Below are positions 9,323 to 18,021 of a stretch of DNA of 64,000 bases, piece after piece; the first letter of the stretch is position 1; the number at the start of each line of letters is the position of its first letter. Location of the stretch: positions 79,588 through 143,587 of the forward strand of contig NZ_JACHWZ010000014.1 in NCBI RefSeq assembly GCF_014191725.1, written 5' to 3'. Both the position numbers and the translations under genes were made by a program. Source of the DNA: Microbulbifer rhizosphaerae (GTDB taxonomy: Bacteria > Pseudomonadota > Gammaproteobacteria > Pseudomonadales > Cellvibrionaceae). The notes below the pieces were generated by a model that saw nothing but the letters and a program-made list of their open reading frames with translations, was not told the origin of the DNA and did no database searches.

Positions 9323-9646
9323 CTATCCTCCGGCCAGTTTCACCTTGTGGCCGTGCGCCTCCAGCAGAGCCTTGATCTCCGCCCGCTTGTCCCCCTGGAT
9401 CTCGATTACCCCATCCTTGAGCGCGCCGCCGCAACCGCAGCGCTTTTTCATTTCCGCCAGCAGCAGCTTCAGCTCACCGTCGGTGCCCGGCAGGCCGCGC
9501 ACGCAGGTGACACCTTTGCCCTTGCGCCCCTTGGTTTCCCGCTGGATGCGCACGATGCCGTCGCCCTCGCGGCGGGCCTCCTGTTTCGGTTCCTCTTTGA
9601 TGCGGCCGCGGTCGGTGGAATAGACCAAGCGGTTTTCTTTTGCCAT
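9323..9646 (-). CDS. yciH: YciH/SUI1-family translation initiation factor-like protein
   Basis: The 107-residue protein matches the bacterial SUI1/YciH pattern: IVRIQRETKGRKGKGVTCVRGL, then LLLAEMKKRCGCGGALKDGVIEIQGD and a C-terminal LLEAHGHKVKLAGG. The fold is that of eukaryotic eIF1, which checks start-codon selection. Bacterial YciH binds the 30S subunit and can act as a stress-related translation modulator, but it is not a canonical initiation factor. The gene is monocistronic on the minus strand between a REP and the divergent potassium channel gene. Confidence 0.93.
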   Translation of the reverse strand: MAKENRLVYSTDRGRIKEEPKQEARREGDGIVRIQRETKGRKGKGVTCVRGLPGTDGELKLLLAEMKKRCGCGGALKDGVIEIQGDKRAEIKALLEAHGHKVKLAGG

Positions 9647-9748
9647 ATCAACCTCCGCTTCATTTGGCGGGATTGTGGGGGGCGGCTTGGCCTTTGTCTA
9701 GCGGGGCCCCCGCCGCAGCGCTATAGTTGGCCGCAAACGGGAGGATCT

Positions 9749-10567
9749 ATGGCATTGAGCGGAAGACGGAAGTGGCTGAACGAGGTGATCTTCGGCACGG
9801 ATACGCCAGCGGGCAAGTTGTTCGATGTGTTCCTGATCTGGGCCATTCTGATCAGCGTGGCGCTGGTGCTGCTGGTGTCGGTACAGGAGATCGCCGTCCG
9901 CTACGGCGAGTTGTTTTTTATCCTGGAGTGGATTTTCACCGGTCTGTTCACTATCGAATACCTGCTGCGTATCTACTGCTCGGTCAACCGTCGCTCCTAC
10001 GTTTTCAGCTTCTACGGTGTGGTGGACCTGCTGGCAATACTGCCCAGCTACCTGGCGCTGCTCCTGACCGGCGCCAGCACCTTGCTGGTGGTGCGCCTGT
10101 TGCGGGTGCTGCGTATTTTCCGGATCCTGAAGCTGGTGCGCTATCTGCGCGACGCCAATCTGCTGGCGCGTTCATTGTGGCAGTCGCGCCGCAAGATCAT
10201 GATCTTCTACGCCGGTATGCTGGTGCTGTGTGTAATTTTCGGTGCCGTCATGTTTGTGGTGGAGGGCCCGGCCAATGGTTTTACCAGTATTCCAAAAAGC
10301 ATCTACTGGACCATCGTTACCATTACCACCGTGGGTTTCGGCGATATCACGCCGCACACGGTTGTCGGCCAGGCTATTGCGTCCCTGGCAATGCTAATCG
10401 GTTACTCGATTATCGCCGTTCCCACAGGGATAGTGACTGCGGAGCTGGCCGGTGAGCTGGGCAGGGATAAGTCGAGCTATCGCTGCGACAACTGCAGCCG
10501 GGCCGGCCATGACAGCGATGCAGAGTACTGCAAGCACTGCGGTTACAAGCTGGAGCAGGTGGAGTAG
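9749..10567 (+). CDS. Voltage-gated-type potassium channel with C-terminal zinc ribbon
   Basis: The 272-residue protein has six membrane segments. The S4-like helix VVRLLRVLRIFRILKLVRYLR (about 114-134) has Arg/Lys at every third position. The pore carries TVGFGD (194-199), the K+ selectivity filter. After S6 (IIAVPTGIVTAEL), a cytoplasmic tail holds CDNC and CKHC (Cys 246, 249, 261, 264), a zinc-ribbon pattern. The ATG follows GGGAGGATCT. A KdpD-like kinase gene begins 4 bases after the stop, so channel and sensor are translationally linked. The likely role is inner-membrane K+ conductance; the tail may be a metal- or redox-responsive regulatory piece. Confidence 0.9.
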   Translation: MALSGRRKWLNEVIFGTDTPAGKLFDVFLIWAILISVALVLLVSVQEIAVRYGELFFILEWIFTGLFTIEYLLRIYCSVNRRSYVFSFYGVVDLLAILPSYLALLLTGASTLLVVRLLRVLRIFRILKLVRYLRDANLLARSLWQSRRKIMIFYAGMLVLCVIFGAVMFVVEGPANGFTSIPKSIYWTIVTITTVGFGDITPHTVVGQAIASLAMLIGYSIIAVPTGIVTAELAGELGRDKSSYRCDNCSRAGHDSDAEYCKHCGYKLEQVE

Positions 10568-10571
10568 ACGT

Positions 10572-11735
10572 TTGCGAACCCAAAAGAAAATCATAGGGCT
10601 TGAACTGGAGCCGCGATATCTCCGGGGCGAGCCGCTGGGCAGCGGCTACCTCTTTGCCCTGCTGGCGGTGGCTGGGGTCACCGGGCTTGCGGTACTGCTT
10701 GAATATTGGGTAAAAAATTACAACCTGGTGTTGCTCTATGTGCTGGCGGTGGTGGCCACCGGGCTCAAGTACGGATCGCGTCCGGCGATTCTCGCCGCGG
10801 TGCTGTCTTTTCTCAGTTTTAATTTTTTCCTTACTGAGCCGCGATACACCTTTGTGGTATCGCAGAGGGATGAACTGGCTACCCTGATATTTCTCTTTTT
10901 GATTGCGCTGATCTGCGGCCCTGCTGCCTCACGCATTCGGAGCCAGATCATGTTGTTGCGTGAGCGGATTGAACTGACCAGAGACCTGGAATCCGCGCGG
11001 GTAAAAACTGAAGTGGAGCAGCTGCGTTCAGCACTGCTGTCTTCAGTTTCTCACGATCTGAGGTCCCCGTTGGCGGCAATGATGGGTGCCGCCGAAAGCC
11101 TGAAACTCCTGGACAAGAGGTTGGCGCCAGAGGATCGGGACGAATTGGTGGATACCATACTTCAGGAGAGCCGGCGCTTGGACAGCTATATCCAGAACCT
11201 CTTGGATATGACCCGTATTGGCCACGGCAATCTGAAGATCGAGCGCGACTGGGTCTCCATCTCCGATATCATCGGTAGTGTGCTGGAGCGCCTGAGGCGA
11301 TATTTCCCCGGTGTGAAAACCGAATACTCCGCAAAATCGCCCCCGCCACTGTTGTTTGCCCACGCGGCGCTGATCGAGCAGGCGCTATTCAACATACTAG
11401 AAAATGCGGCCAAGTTTTCCCCTCCTGGTGAGAGCATCAATATCAGCGTTGACTCGGCAGGCAACAACTGTGTGATAGAAATAGAGGATCGGGGACCGGG
11501 TATTCCGGAGACATTGCGCGAGCAGATCTTTGATATGTTTTATGTGGTTTCCGAGGGTGACCAGAAAAAACAGAGCACAGGCATGGGGCTGGCAATTTGT
11601 CAAGGCATGGTCGGCGCGCACGGCGGTTCCGTGCACGTCTATTCGGGTTCGGACAACAAGGGAGCCCGCTTCGTGGTGGAGTTGCCGGTTGAATGTCCGG
11701 ACAACCCCGCGCTGCAGGGGGGCGATTTCTTGTGA
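10572..11735 (+). CDS. Short KdpD-like sensor histidine kinase
   Basis: The 387-residue protein begins with the four-helix DUF4118 membrane region of KdpD (AVAGVTGLAVLLEYW, NLVLLYVLAVVATGLKYG, AVLSFLSFNFFLTEPRYTF, LATLIFLFLIALICG). A coiled linker, the HisKA H-box LLSSVSHDLRSPLAAMMGAA and a HATPase domain follow (NILENAAKF, EDRGPGIP, GMGLAICQGMVGAHGG). It lacks the ~400-residue N-terminal KdpD and Usp domains of full KdpD. The start is the TTG at 10572, 7 bases after GGAG and 4 bases after the channel stop. A longer frame upstream runs inside the channel gene and is unlike the family. It probably senses K+ or envelope state and phosphorylates the adjacent regulator. Confidence 0.88.
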   Translation: MRTQKKIIGLELEPRYLRGEPLGSGYLFALLAVAGVTGLAVLLEYWVKNYNLVLLYVLAVVATGLKYGSRPAILAAVLSFLSFNFFLTEPRYTFVVSQRDELATLIFLFLIALICGPAASRIRSQIMLLRERIELTRDLESARVKTEVEQLRSALLSSVSHDLRSPLAAMMGAAESLKLLDKRLAPEDRDELVDTILQESRRLDSYIQNLLDMTRIGHGNLKIERDWVSISDIIGSVLERLRRYFPGVKTEYSAKSPPPLLFAHAALIEQALFNILENAAKFSPPGESINISVDSAGNNCVIEIEDRGPGIPETLREQIFDMFYVVSEGDQKKQSTGMGLAICQGMVGAHGGSVHVYSGSDNKGARFVVELPVECPDNPALQGGDFL

Positions 11736-11759
11736 TTGTCCACGGAATGAGGTGAAAAA

Positions 11760-12452
11760 ATGAGCGCAAAGATAACCATCGTCGACGACGAGACACAAAT
11801 CCGGCGCATGTTGCGAATCGCATTGAAAAGCGAGGACTATGAGGTTGCCGAAGCCGATAACGGCAGCGACGGCCTGGCGCTGATCGCTAGGCAGCAGCCA
11901 GACTTGGCGGTGCTGGACCTGGGCCTGCCAGATATGGACGGTCACCAGTTGCTTGGCGATCTGCGCGGATGGTCTTCGGTGCCGGTGATCGTGTTGTCGG
12001 TGCGGGCAAGTGAACGGGAAAAAGTTCGCGCGCTGGATGCCGGTGCCCAAGACTATGTAACCAAGCCATTCAGTATCGAGGAACTGATGGCCCGCATCAG
12101 GGCAGTGTTAAGGGATCGCATAAAACCGGATCAGCCGCCGGTGCTGGACGATGGTTACCTGTTGATCGATCTGAGCAAGCGGCTGGTCGGAGTTGGTGGC
12201 AGCAAGGTGGGGCTAACCCCCAAGGAATATGCCGTTCTGTCGCGCTTGGTCAGATCGCCGAACTGCGTGATCACCCAAACCCAACTATTACAGGAAGTCT
12301 GGGGGCCGGGCCATCAAAATGATACTCACTACTTGCGTATCATTGTCAGCCATCTGCGGCAAAAACTTGGTGAGGACCCCACCGAACCCAAATATATCAA
12401 GACCGAGGCCGGTATTGGTTACCGATTCCTCTATCCCGAACCTGCTATTTGA
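11760..12452 (+). CDS. KdpE-like OmpR/PhoB-family response regulator
   Basis: The 230-residue protein has a receiver domain with the acidic pair in IVDDETQIRR, the phosphoacceptor Asp in LAVLDLGLPDMDG, Thr/Ser in VIVLSVRASE and Lys in DYVTKPFSIEEL. The C-terminal winged helix (GLTPKEYAVLSRLV, THYLRIIVSHLRQKLGEDP, IKTEAGIGYRF) is KdpE-like. The ATG follows GAGGTGAAAAA, 24 bp after the kinase stop, so the two form one operon with the channel. KdpE normally activates kdpFABC, which is absent here. Plausible local targets are the channel operon itself or the trkH/ktrAB genes downstream on the opposite strand. Confidence 0.93.
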   Translation: MSAKITIVDDETQIRRMLRIALKSEDYEVAEADNGSDGLALIARQQPDLAVLDLGLPDMDGHQLLGDLRGWSSVPVIVLSVRASEREKVRALDAGAQDYVTKPFSIEELMARIRAVLRDRIKPDQPPVLDDGYLLIDLSKRLVGVGGSKVGLTPKEYAVLSRLVRSPNCVITQTQLLQEVWGPGHQNDTHYLRIIVSHLRQKLGEDPTEPKYIKTEAGIGYRFLYPEPAI

Positions 12453-12505
12453 AGAGCGTGCAAGCGGTACGCCGGACGGGCAAAACACAGAGCCCGGATT
12501 TGCAG

Positions 12506-13969
12506 TCAATAACGCCAGAAAATCCGCGAAAAGACAATCAACAGCGGAAATATCTCCAACCGGCCGAATAGCATGGCCGCATACATGAGCCATTTCGCCT
12601 GGTCCGTGAGGCCTCCGAAGCCGGAGGCTGTGTCCCCGTAGCCCACGCCCATATTGTTGAGACAGGCAGCAACGGTGCCAAAAGCAGTCTTCAGGTCGTG
12701 CCCGCTGGCGACGACTCCCCAGATAAAGAAGCAGGCGAGAAAGACATACAGGAAGAAGAGTCCCCACACGGAGCGGATCACCCGCTCGGATATCACGGTT
12801 TTGCTGACTTTGGGCAGGCTGAGGGCGGTCGGGTGCACCAGCTGCTTGATCTCCTCCTTGCTTTGGCGGTAGAGCACCAGGAAACGCATGGCCTTGATGC
12901 CGCCGCAGGTCGAACCGACGCAGCCGCCGAAGAAACTGGAGCCGATTAGCAGGATTGCCACATGCTCAGGCCAGTTCGGATAACCAGCCGCGGTGAGGCC
13001 GTTGTCGGTCATGATGGACAGCGCCTGGAAAAATCCGTGCACTAGCGCCCCCTGCGCGTCGAAGGTGCCGGCGCGGTACAGCTCTATACAGGTGAAACTC
13101 ACCAGCAGGAACGCGATGGTGAAAAAAAAGCGGAACTCGGAATCCCTCAGGATGGGTTTCAGGCTGACCTTGGTGATGACGAGGAAATAGAGTGCAAAAT
13201 TGACGGCTGCCAGCAGTGTGAAGACACCGCTCACCAGTTCGATCGCCATACTATTGGTATAGAAGCCCAGGCTGTCGCCATGAGAGGAGAATCCGCCCAG
13301 CGACACTGTAGACAAGCTGTGGCACACGGCGTCAAACCAACCCATGCCGGCTATGCGGTAGGAGAGGGCACAGAGCCCGGCGAGCGAGAGGTAGATAAAC
13401 CACAGATGCTTGGCAGTATCTGCGATGCGCGGGGTGAGCTTGGTCTCCTTCAGCGGGCCGGGCATTTCAGATTGATACAGCTTGGCACCACCGATACCCA
13501 GCAGCGGCATCACCGCGATGGCCAGCACGATAATCCCCAGGCCGCCGAGGAAGTTTAGCTGCGCGCGATAGTAGAGTATGGAGAGCGGCAGCCTGTCGAT
13601 ATCCTGCAGAACCGATGCACCGGTGGTGGTGATACCGGAGATACCCTCGAAAAATGCATCGGTCAGCGTCAGATCGAGGCGGCTGTCGAGGATAAACGGG
13701 GTGGCGCTGGCGATGGAGAAAATGACCCAGAAGAGTACCACCACCAGAAAGCCGTCGCGGGTTCTTAGGCTTGTCGTTCGGTGTTGCGTACTCAAATAGC
13801 CCACGCCCCCAAAGACCAGGGTAACCGCGAAAGTGATCAGGAAAGCGGAGATATCCGTTTCGTCATACAGCCAGCCGACGAAAGCCGGGACCAGCATTGT
13901 CAGGCTGTAGAGGAAAACCAGAAAGCTGCACAAATGAAAAATGGTGGTTATTCGCTGGTACTTTTGCAT
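12506..13969 (-). CDS. trkH: TrkH-type potassium uptake protein
   Basis: The 487-residue membrane protein has the four-fold M1-P-M2 layout of Trk/Ktr/HKT transporters. Filter-loop segments are visible as GITTTGASVL, LSTVSLGGFSSHG, MTDNGLTAAGY and LNNMGVGYGD. GSSFFGGCVGSTCGGIKAMR is a typical TrkH stretch and the N-terminal QKYQRITTIF also fits. It mediates K+ uptake coupled to the proton-motive force and normally needs a cytosolic TrkA gate. The nearest TrkA-type gene here is paired with the other transporter, so the partner may be shared or encoded elsewhere. It converges with the kdpE-like gene. Confidence 0.95.
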   Translation of the reverse strand: MQKYQRITTIFHLCSFLVFLYSLTMLVPAFVGWLYDETDISAFLITFAVTLVFGGVGYLSTQHRTTSLRTRDGFLVVVLFWVIFSIASATPFILDSRLDLTLTDAFFEGISGITTTGASVLQDIDRLPLSILYYRAQLNFLGGLGIIVLAIAVMPLLGIGGAKLYQSEMPGPLKETKLTPRIADTAKHLWFIYLSLAGLCALSYRIAGMGWFDAVCHSLSTVSLGGFSSHGDSLGFYTNSMAIELVSGVFTLLAAVNFALYFLVITKVSLKPILRDSEFRFFFTIAFLLVSFTCIELYRAGTFDAQGALVHGFFQALSIMTDNGLTAAGYPNWPEHVAILLIGSSFFGGCVGSTCGGIKAMRFLVLYRQSKEEIKQLVHPTALSLPKVSKTVISERVIRSVWGLFFLYVFLACFFIWGVVASGHDLKTAFGTVAACLNNMGVGYGDTASGFGGLTDQAKWLMYAAMLFGRLEIFPLLIVFSRIFWRY

Positions 13970-14083
13970 CGAACTGCTTGGAACTGCCTGCTACCCGGTA
14001 GTGCGGTGAGATGCTAGAGAATTACCCCGTAATGATTCCAGTAGGTTTTGCTCCAAGGGCGTAAAAAAAACGTAAATTTCCGG

Positions 14084-15454
14084 TCAGCCCACTTGCACCA
14101 GCTCTTCTACATAGCGCACCCGCCTGCGCCTCGGTCGGGCCAGGGAAAAGGCCAGGGCCAGGGGGCCAATCCGGCCGGTGAACATCAGTACCATCAGCAC
14201 CATTTGCCCAGGCAGGGAGAGTTCGCCAGTGATACCCCGCGACAGGCCCACAGTGCCAAACGCTGAAAAGCCCTCAAACACCAGATCCAGCAGCTGCAGC
14301 CGCGGTTCGAAAACCACCAGCAGGAAAGTGCCCAGTAGCACCATCATCAGACTCAGCACCACCACGCTGTTGGCCCGGAATACCACATCGAGGGCCACCG
14401 TGCGCCGGAAGGCGCTGGGCTGCGGCCGACCGAGCAGAAAGGAGCGGGTGGCGAGAAGTATCACCATAAAGGTGCTCACCTTGATGCCCGACGCGGTGGA
14501 GTTGCTGCCGGCACCGATAAACATCAGGAGAATGATCAGCAGGGTGCTGGGTACTATTAGCCCCGCGGTATCCACGGTGTTGAAACCGGCAGTACGCGGT
14601 GTCACAGCGGTAAACCACGCCGCCCAGGGGCGCTCGCCTGTGGGAAGGGAACCCAGGGTGTGCGGGTTTTGCCACTCGAACAGCATAATCAGCAGCCAGG
14701 CGCCCAGGGCCAGGATAGCAGTGCCAGACAAGGTGAGTTTGCTGTGCAGGTTGAGGGCGGAAAAGCGCCGATGGCGGCGCAGGTCCATCAGCACGGTAAA
14801 CCCCAGGCCGCCGACAATAAACAGCGCGGTGATCACCAGGTTGATCAGCGGGTGGCCCGCCCAGGCGCTGAGGCTGTCTGCGCGCAGGCCGAAGCCGGCG
14901 TTGTTGAACGCGGAGACCGCGTGAAAGAAGCTGAACCAGAGCCCCTCCCAAAAACCCATTTCCGGCACCCAGACCACTGCCATCAACACTGTGCCCAGGG
15001 CTTCCAGGGTAAAGGCCAGCAGGGCCACCTGGCGCACGAGTGTGAGCATATCCCCGGGCGAGGTCTGATTCATGGCTTCGCGCACCAGGTGCTGGCCGCG
15101 CAGGCCGAAGCGCACCCCCAGCGCCATCACCGTCAACGCGGCGAAAGTCATCAGGCCCAGGCCGCCCAGGTGGATCAGCACCAGCACCACGATCTGACCG
15201 AACAGGGTCAGGGCGCTGCCGGTATCCACCACCACCAGCCCGGTAACGGTAACCGCGGAGCAGGCGGTAAACAGTGCTTCGGAAAACGCCAGTCCCCCGT
15301 GACTGGAAATGGGCAGCCATAGGAGCAGGGCGCCGAGGGCGATCAGAACCAGGAAACTCATTGCGAGAATGGCCGGCGGGCTGTAGCGCCACGCGCGATG
15401 CAGCCCGAGTCTCATCGTGCTTCGGGCGTGGAGGCCCGGGAACCAGATTCTCAT
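14084..15454 (-). CDS. KtrB/TrkH-family potassium transporter subunit
   Basis: The 456-residue membrane protein has four pore loops (SAVTVTGLVVVD, SAFNNAGFGLR, TPRTAGFNTVD, SAFGTVGLSRG), each with the single Gly typical of the family filter. SGIKVSTFMVILLATRSFLLGR and FTGRIGPLALAFSLARP are characteristic of KtrB and Na+-dependent K+ transporters. Its ATG overlaps the stop of the upstream trkA/ktrA-type gene by 4 bases (ATGA), so the two are translationally coupled and form a complete KtrAB-type system. It is clearly different from the TrkH at 12506-13969. Confidence 0.92.
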   Translation of the reverse strand: MRIWFPGLHARSTMRLGLHRAWRYSPPAILAMSFLVLIALGALLLWLPISSHGGLAFSEALFTACSAVTVTGLVVVDTGSALTLFGQIVVLVLIHLGGLGLMTFAALTVMALGVRFGLRGQHLVREAMNQTSPGDMLTLVRQVALLAFTLEALGTVLMAVVWVPEMGFWEGLWFSFFHAVSAFNNAGFGLRADSLSAWAGHPLINLVITALFIVGGLGFTVLMDLRRHRRFSALNLHSKLTLSGTAILALGAWLLIMLFEWQNPHTLGSLPTGERPWAAWFTAVTPRTAGFNTVDTAGLIVPSTLLIILLMFIGAGSNSTASGIKVSTFMVILLATRSFLLGRPQPSAFRRTVALDVVFRANSVVVLSLMMVLLGTFLLVVFEPRLQLLDLVFEGFSAFGTVGLSRGITGELSLPGQMVLMVLMFTGRIGPLALAFSLARPRRRRVRYVEELVQVG

Positions 15455-16101
15455 AGTTCTTCGGAGAAACGGCGCAGGGTGTCTTCGTCGCCCACCAGCA
15501 CGAGGTGGTCATTGCGGCGCAGGATCTGGTCCGGGTCGGGCTGGAGAATCAGCTCCTGCCCGTGCTTGAGCGCCAACAGGTGGATTTTTTTACGGTCGAA
15601 TTTCAGCTCCGAAAGCGGCCGGTTTTCCAGGGCTTCGCCGGGACGGATCTCGATCAGGAAATAGCTGTCTCCCAGGCTGATGTAGTCGAGCATATTGGGA
15701 TGAGCCATGCTCTGGGCCACGCGCAACCCCATTTCGTATTCCGGATGCAGGATGCGGTCGGCGCCCAGCTTCTGTGCGATGCGGTGATGGATGCTGGTGA
15801 TGGCCTTCACCCAGATTTCCTTAGCTCCCAGTGACTTGACCAGCATGGTACACAGGGTGCTGGCTTCAATGTGCTCACCGATGGCGATCAGCACCGCATC
15901 AAAGCGTTGCAGATCCAGCTCCTCCAGAGCCTCCTCATCAGTGGCATCGGCAATCACCGTCTGGGTAAGGCTGTCGGCGATGTGTTCGGCTTTCTCCTCG
16001 CTGGAATCCACTCCCAGCACTTCGTGACCCAGGCGCATCAGTTCCAGTGCCACGGCCGTGCCGAAGGCGCCGAGGCCGATGACTGCGAATTGTTTTTTCA
16101 T
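15451..16101 (-). CDS. TrkA/KtrA-type regulatory subunit
   Basis: The 216-residue cytosolic protein starts with MKKQFAVIGLGAFGTAVALE, a Rossmann RCK-N domain with GxGxxG. It continues through VLGVDSSEEKAEHIADSLTQ, VIAIGEHIEAS and EIWVKAITSIHHRIAQKLGADRILHPEYEMG, and ends in an RCK-C domain (LSELKFDRKKIHLLALKHG, DHLVLVGDEDTLRRF). It binds NAD(H) or adenine nucleotides and gates its membrane partner. The start was chosen at MKKQFAV, after AGAAGGATCGAAG; a longer frame upstream runs through a REP. The overlap with the downstream ktrB-type gene confirms pairing. Confidence 0.94.
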   Translation of the reverse strand: MKKQFAVIGLGAFGTAVALELMRLGHEVLGVDSSEEKAEHIADSLTQTVIADATDEEALEELDLQRFDAVLIAIGEHIEASTLCTMLVKSLGAKEIWVKAITSIHHRIAQKLGADRILHPEYEMGLRVAQSMAHPNMLDYISLGDSYFLIEIRPGEALENRPLSELKFDRKKIHLLALKHGQELILQPDPDQILRRNDHLVLVGDEDTLRRFSEEL

Positions 16102-16139
16102 CTTCGATCCTTCTTTTCGGGACTGCGTGCGTTTTCGTC

Positions 16140-16193
16140 GTTCCGGCGCAGGCCGGAACCCGGGGGCCGCTGAACTGAATACCGGTGCCGGAT
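16140..16193. repeat. Paired palindromes of GTTCCGGC type (BIME-like)
   Basis: GTTCCGGC at 16140-16147 pairs with GCCGGAAC at 16152-16159. A second, weaker palindrome ATACCGG/CCGGAT lies at 16179-16193. The same two-palindrome arrangement recurs at 51495-51553, and part of it near 54147-54163. It sits between the ktrA-type gene and the thioesterase gene. Confidence 0.65.
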
Positions 16194-16284
16194 CAAGTCT
16201 GGCATGAGATTTCTGCACCGATGTGGCGAGTAGATGGCTTAATTTCAAACAAAAATGTCTACATCGGGAGCGCGCCGCGCATTT

Positions 16285-16749
16285 TCACCACTTGTCCGGC
16301 ACCCGCACCGCCACCACGTCCGCGGTGGCGCTCAGGCGGCCGCCGCTGGAAAGGGTGCAGTGCAGGACAGTTTTTCTCTCGCTGCGGTCGACGATTTTTG
16401 CCTCCAGTATGACAGGCTTGTCGATAGGGGCTGGAGCCTTGTACTGGACATCCAGCCTGCCGGTGGCAAACCAGATTTTCTCTCCATCGCCCACTTCCCG
16501 GCCGGCCTGGCGGTAGCCGTCGGCAATGGCGGTGCAGATGGTGTGGCAGTCGATAGCGGTAGCGATAATTCCGCCGTTAAGGTAGTGAGTGGGGCCGGCG
16601 CAGTGGTGGGATTGGGGAGTGAACTCGCAGCGGGTCTCGTCGTCACCGGTCCAGTAACTCTTGACCTGAAGTCCCTGCCGGTTGTCTGGACCGCAGCCGA
16701 AGCAGTGGTTGTCGGGTATCCGGTCCTGTATCGCAATCTGTTCAGCCAC
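16285..16749 (-). CDS. PaaI-type hotdog-fold thioesterase
   Basis: The ~154-residue protein opens with PDNHCFGCGPDNRQGLQVKSY, common in PaaI-like and YiiD-type hotdog enzymes. It continues with HYLNGGIIATAIDCHTICTAI, the NGG-containing helix with an acidic residue that forms the active-site region. The central strands VWFATGRLDVQYKAPAPIDKPV and VLHCTLSSGGRLSATADVVAV complete one hotdog domain. It probably hydrolyses an acyl-CoA; the acyl group is unknown. GTG 16749, with GGAG 6 bases upstream, is preferred over TTG 16761, which would sit directly on AGGA. Confidence 0.83.
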   Translation of the reverse strand: MAEQIAIQDRIPDNHCFGCGPDNRQGLQVKSYWTGDDETRCEFTPQSHHCAGPTHYLNGGIIATAIDCHTICTAIADGYRQAGREVGDGEKIWFATGRLDVQYKAPAPIDKPVILEAKIVDRSERKTVLHCTLSSGGRLSATADVVAVRVPDKW

Positions 16750-16875
16750 AATCTTCTCCAATCCTGGTGCCCGGTACGGCCGGCACTATTGGCCGGCAAT
16801 GCTAAACGATTTGCGCGGATCAGGGGAAGGAACTACCCTTGCGCCTGATTTTTTTCCCGATAAAAGACCACGCCC

Positions 16876-18021
16876 ATGGAAATCCACGGCTTCTGCGCCC
16901 CCGGCTTCGAATCCCTCTACGACACCTTTGCCGCGAACTTCCGCGATTGTGGCGATACGGGCGCCGCTTTCGCGGTGCGCCAGCACGGCGAACTGATCAT
17001 TTCTCTGTGGGCGGGCAGCGCAGATGGCGAGAGCCGGGAACCCTATATGGAGGAGACCCTGGCCAATGTGTTTTCCTCCTCCAAGGGTGTACTGGCACTG
17101 CTGGCGCTGCAGCAGGTGGCAGACGGCGCGCTGGAACTGGACCGCCCGGTAGCGGATTACTGGCCGGAATTTGCAGCCGCCGGCAAGGAGGAGATCACTC
17201 CCCGGCAGCTGTTGTGCCATCGTGCCGGGCTGATCGCCTTTCGCGAAAAGGTTGCAGATGATCTCATTTACGACTGGGCTGCCGCCTGCGCTCAGGTGGC
17301 CGCCACCGACCCCTGGTGGACACCGGGCAGCCGTCAGGGTTATGCCCCGTTCCTGTTCGGCTGGAGCCTTGGGGGGCTGCTGGAGAGAGCAACCGGGCAA
17401 CCTCTGCCGGAACTCTATCATCTCGGGCTGGGTAAACCGCTGGACCTGGATGGTGGCTTCGGCGCACTGGGCCACAAGTCAACCCGGATCGCGGATGTAG
17501 CTCCGCTGAAAAAGCCGTTGCCGGAGCTGCGTGAAAACGCTGTTGGTCGCGCCATCAAGGAGGACCGCGGAGGCCCCGTGGCCATGGCATTTACCAACCC
17601 GGTGAGCCTGATGATGGGCACCAACAGTCGGGAGTGGCGAGGCGCGGTGATTCCCGCGGCCAATGGCCATTTCAGCGCGCGGGATCTCGCCGCCATCTAC
17701 GGTGACCTGGCGCTGGACTCTCCCACTTGCCTGCCAGCGGAACTGGTGCGCGAGGCCGGGCGCGAACAGAGCCGCGGGCGTGATGCCATACTGCAGGCGG
17801 AAGTGAGTTTCGGCGCCGGCTTTATCCTGCGCGGCGGTTCCGCCGACCTGCGCTTTGGCGGTCCCCGTGGTTTCGGTCATCCGGGAGCCGGCGGCAGTGT
17901 GGGCTTTGCCGACCCGGAGAGGGAGCTCGGCTGCGGTTATGTCACCACCCGTTTGGGCCAGAGCCTGTTTATGGACCGGCGCTCGGCGAACCTGGTGGAA
18001 CAACTGTACGGGATTTTGTGA
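16876..18021 (+). CDS. Serine hydrolase of the beta-lactamase / EstB family
   Basis: The 381-residue protein has the class C beta-lactamase-related fold. ANVFSSSKGVLALLALQQV carries the SxxK nucleophile motif, ELDRPVADYWPEF follows, and YAPFLFGWSLGGLLERATG holds the Tyr of the YxN-like motif. Near the C-terminus, FGHPGAGGSVGFADPE fits the HxG/KTG-like motif. No signal peptide is seen, so it is probably cytoplasmic and an esterase or peptidase rather than a resistance enzyme. Its TGA overlaps the slyX ATG by one base, so the two genes are coupled. Confidence 0.87.
   Translation: MEIHGFCAPGFESLYDTFAANFRDCGDTGAAFAVRQHGELIISLWAGSADGESREPYMEETLANVFSSSKGVLALLALQQVADGALELDRPVADYWPEFAAAGKEEITPRQLLCHRAGLIAFREKVADDLIYDWAAACAQVAATDPWWTPGSRQGYAPFLFGWSLGGLLERATGQPLPELYHLGLGKPLDLDGGFGALGHKSTRIADVAPLKKPLPELRENAVGRAIKEDRGGPVAMAFTNPVSLMMGTNSREWRGAVIPAANGHFSARDLAAIYGDLALDSPTCLPAELVREAGREQSRGRDAILQAEVSFGAGFILRGGSADLRFGGPRGFGHPGAGGSVGFADPERELGCGYVTTRLGQSLFMDRRSANLVEQLYGIL

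Noticed and set aside
10452..10571. Extended N-terminus of the KdpD-like kinase overlapping the channel gene
   Set aside because: The added residues are Ser/Thr/Ala-rich, come from the channel's zinc-ribbon coding sequence in another frame, and precede a better-placed TTG with GGAG.
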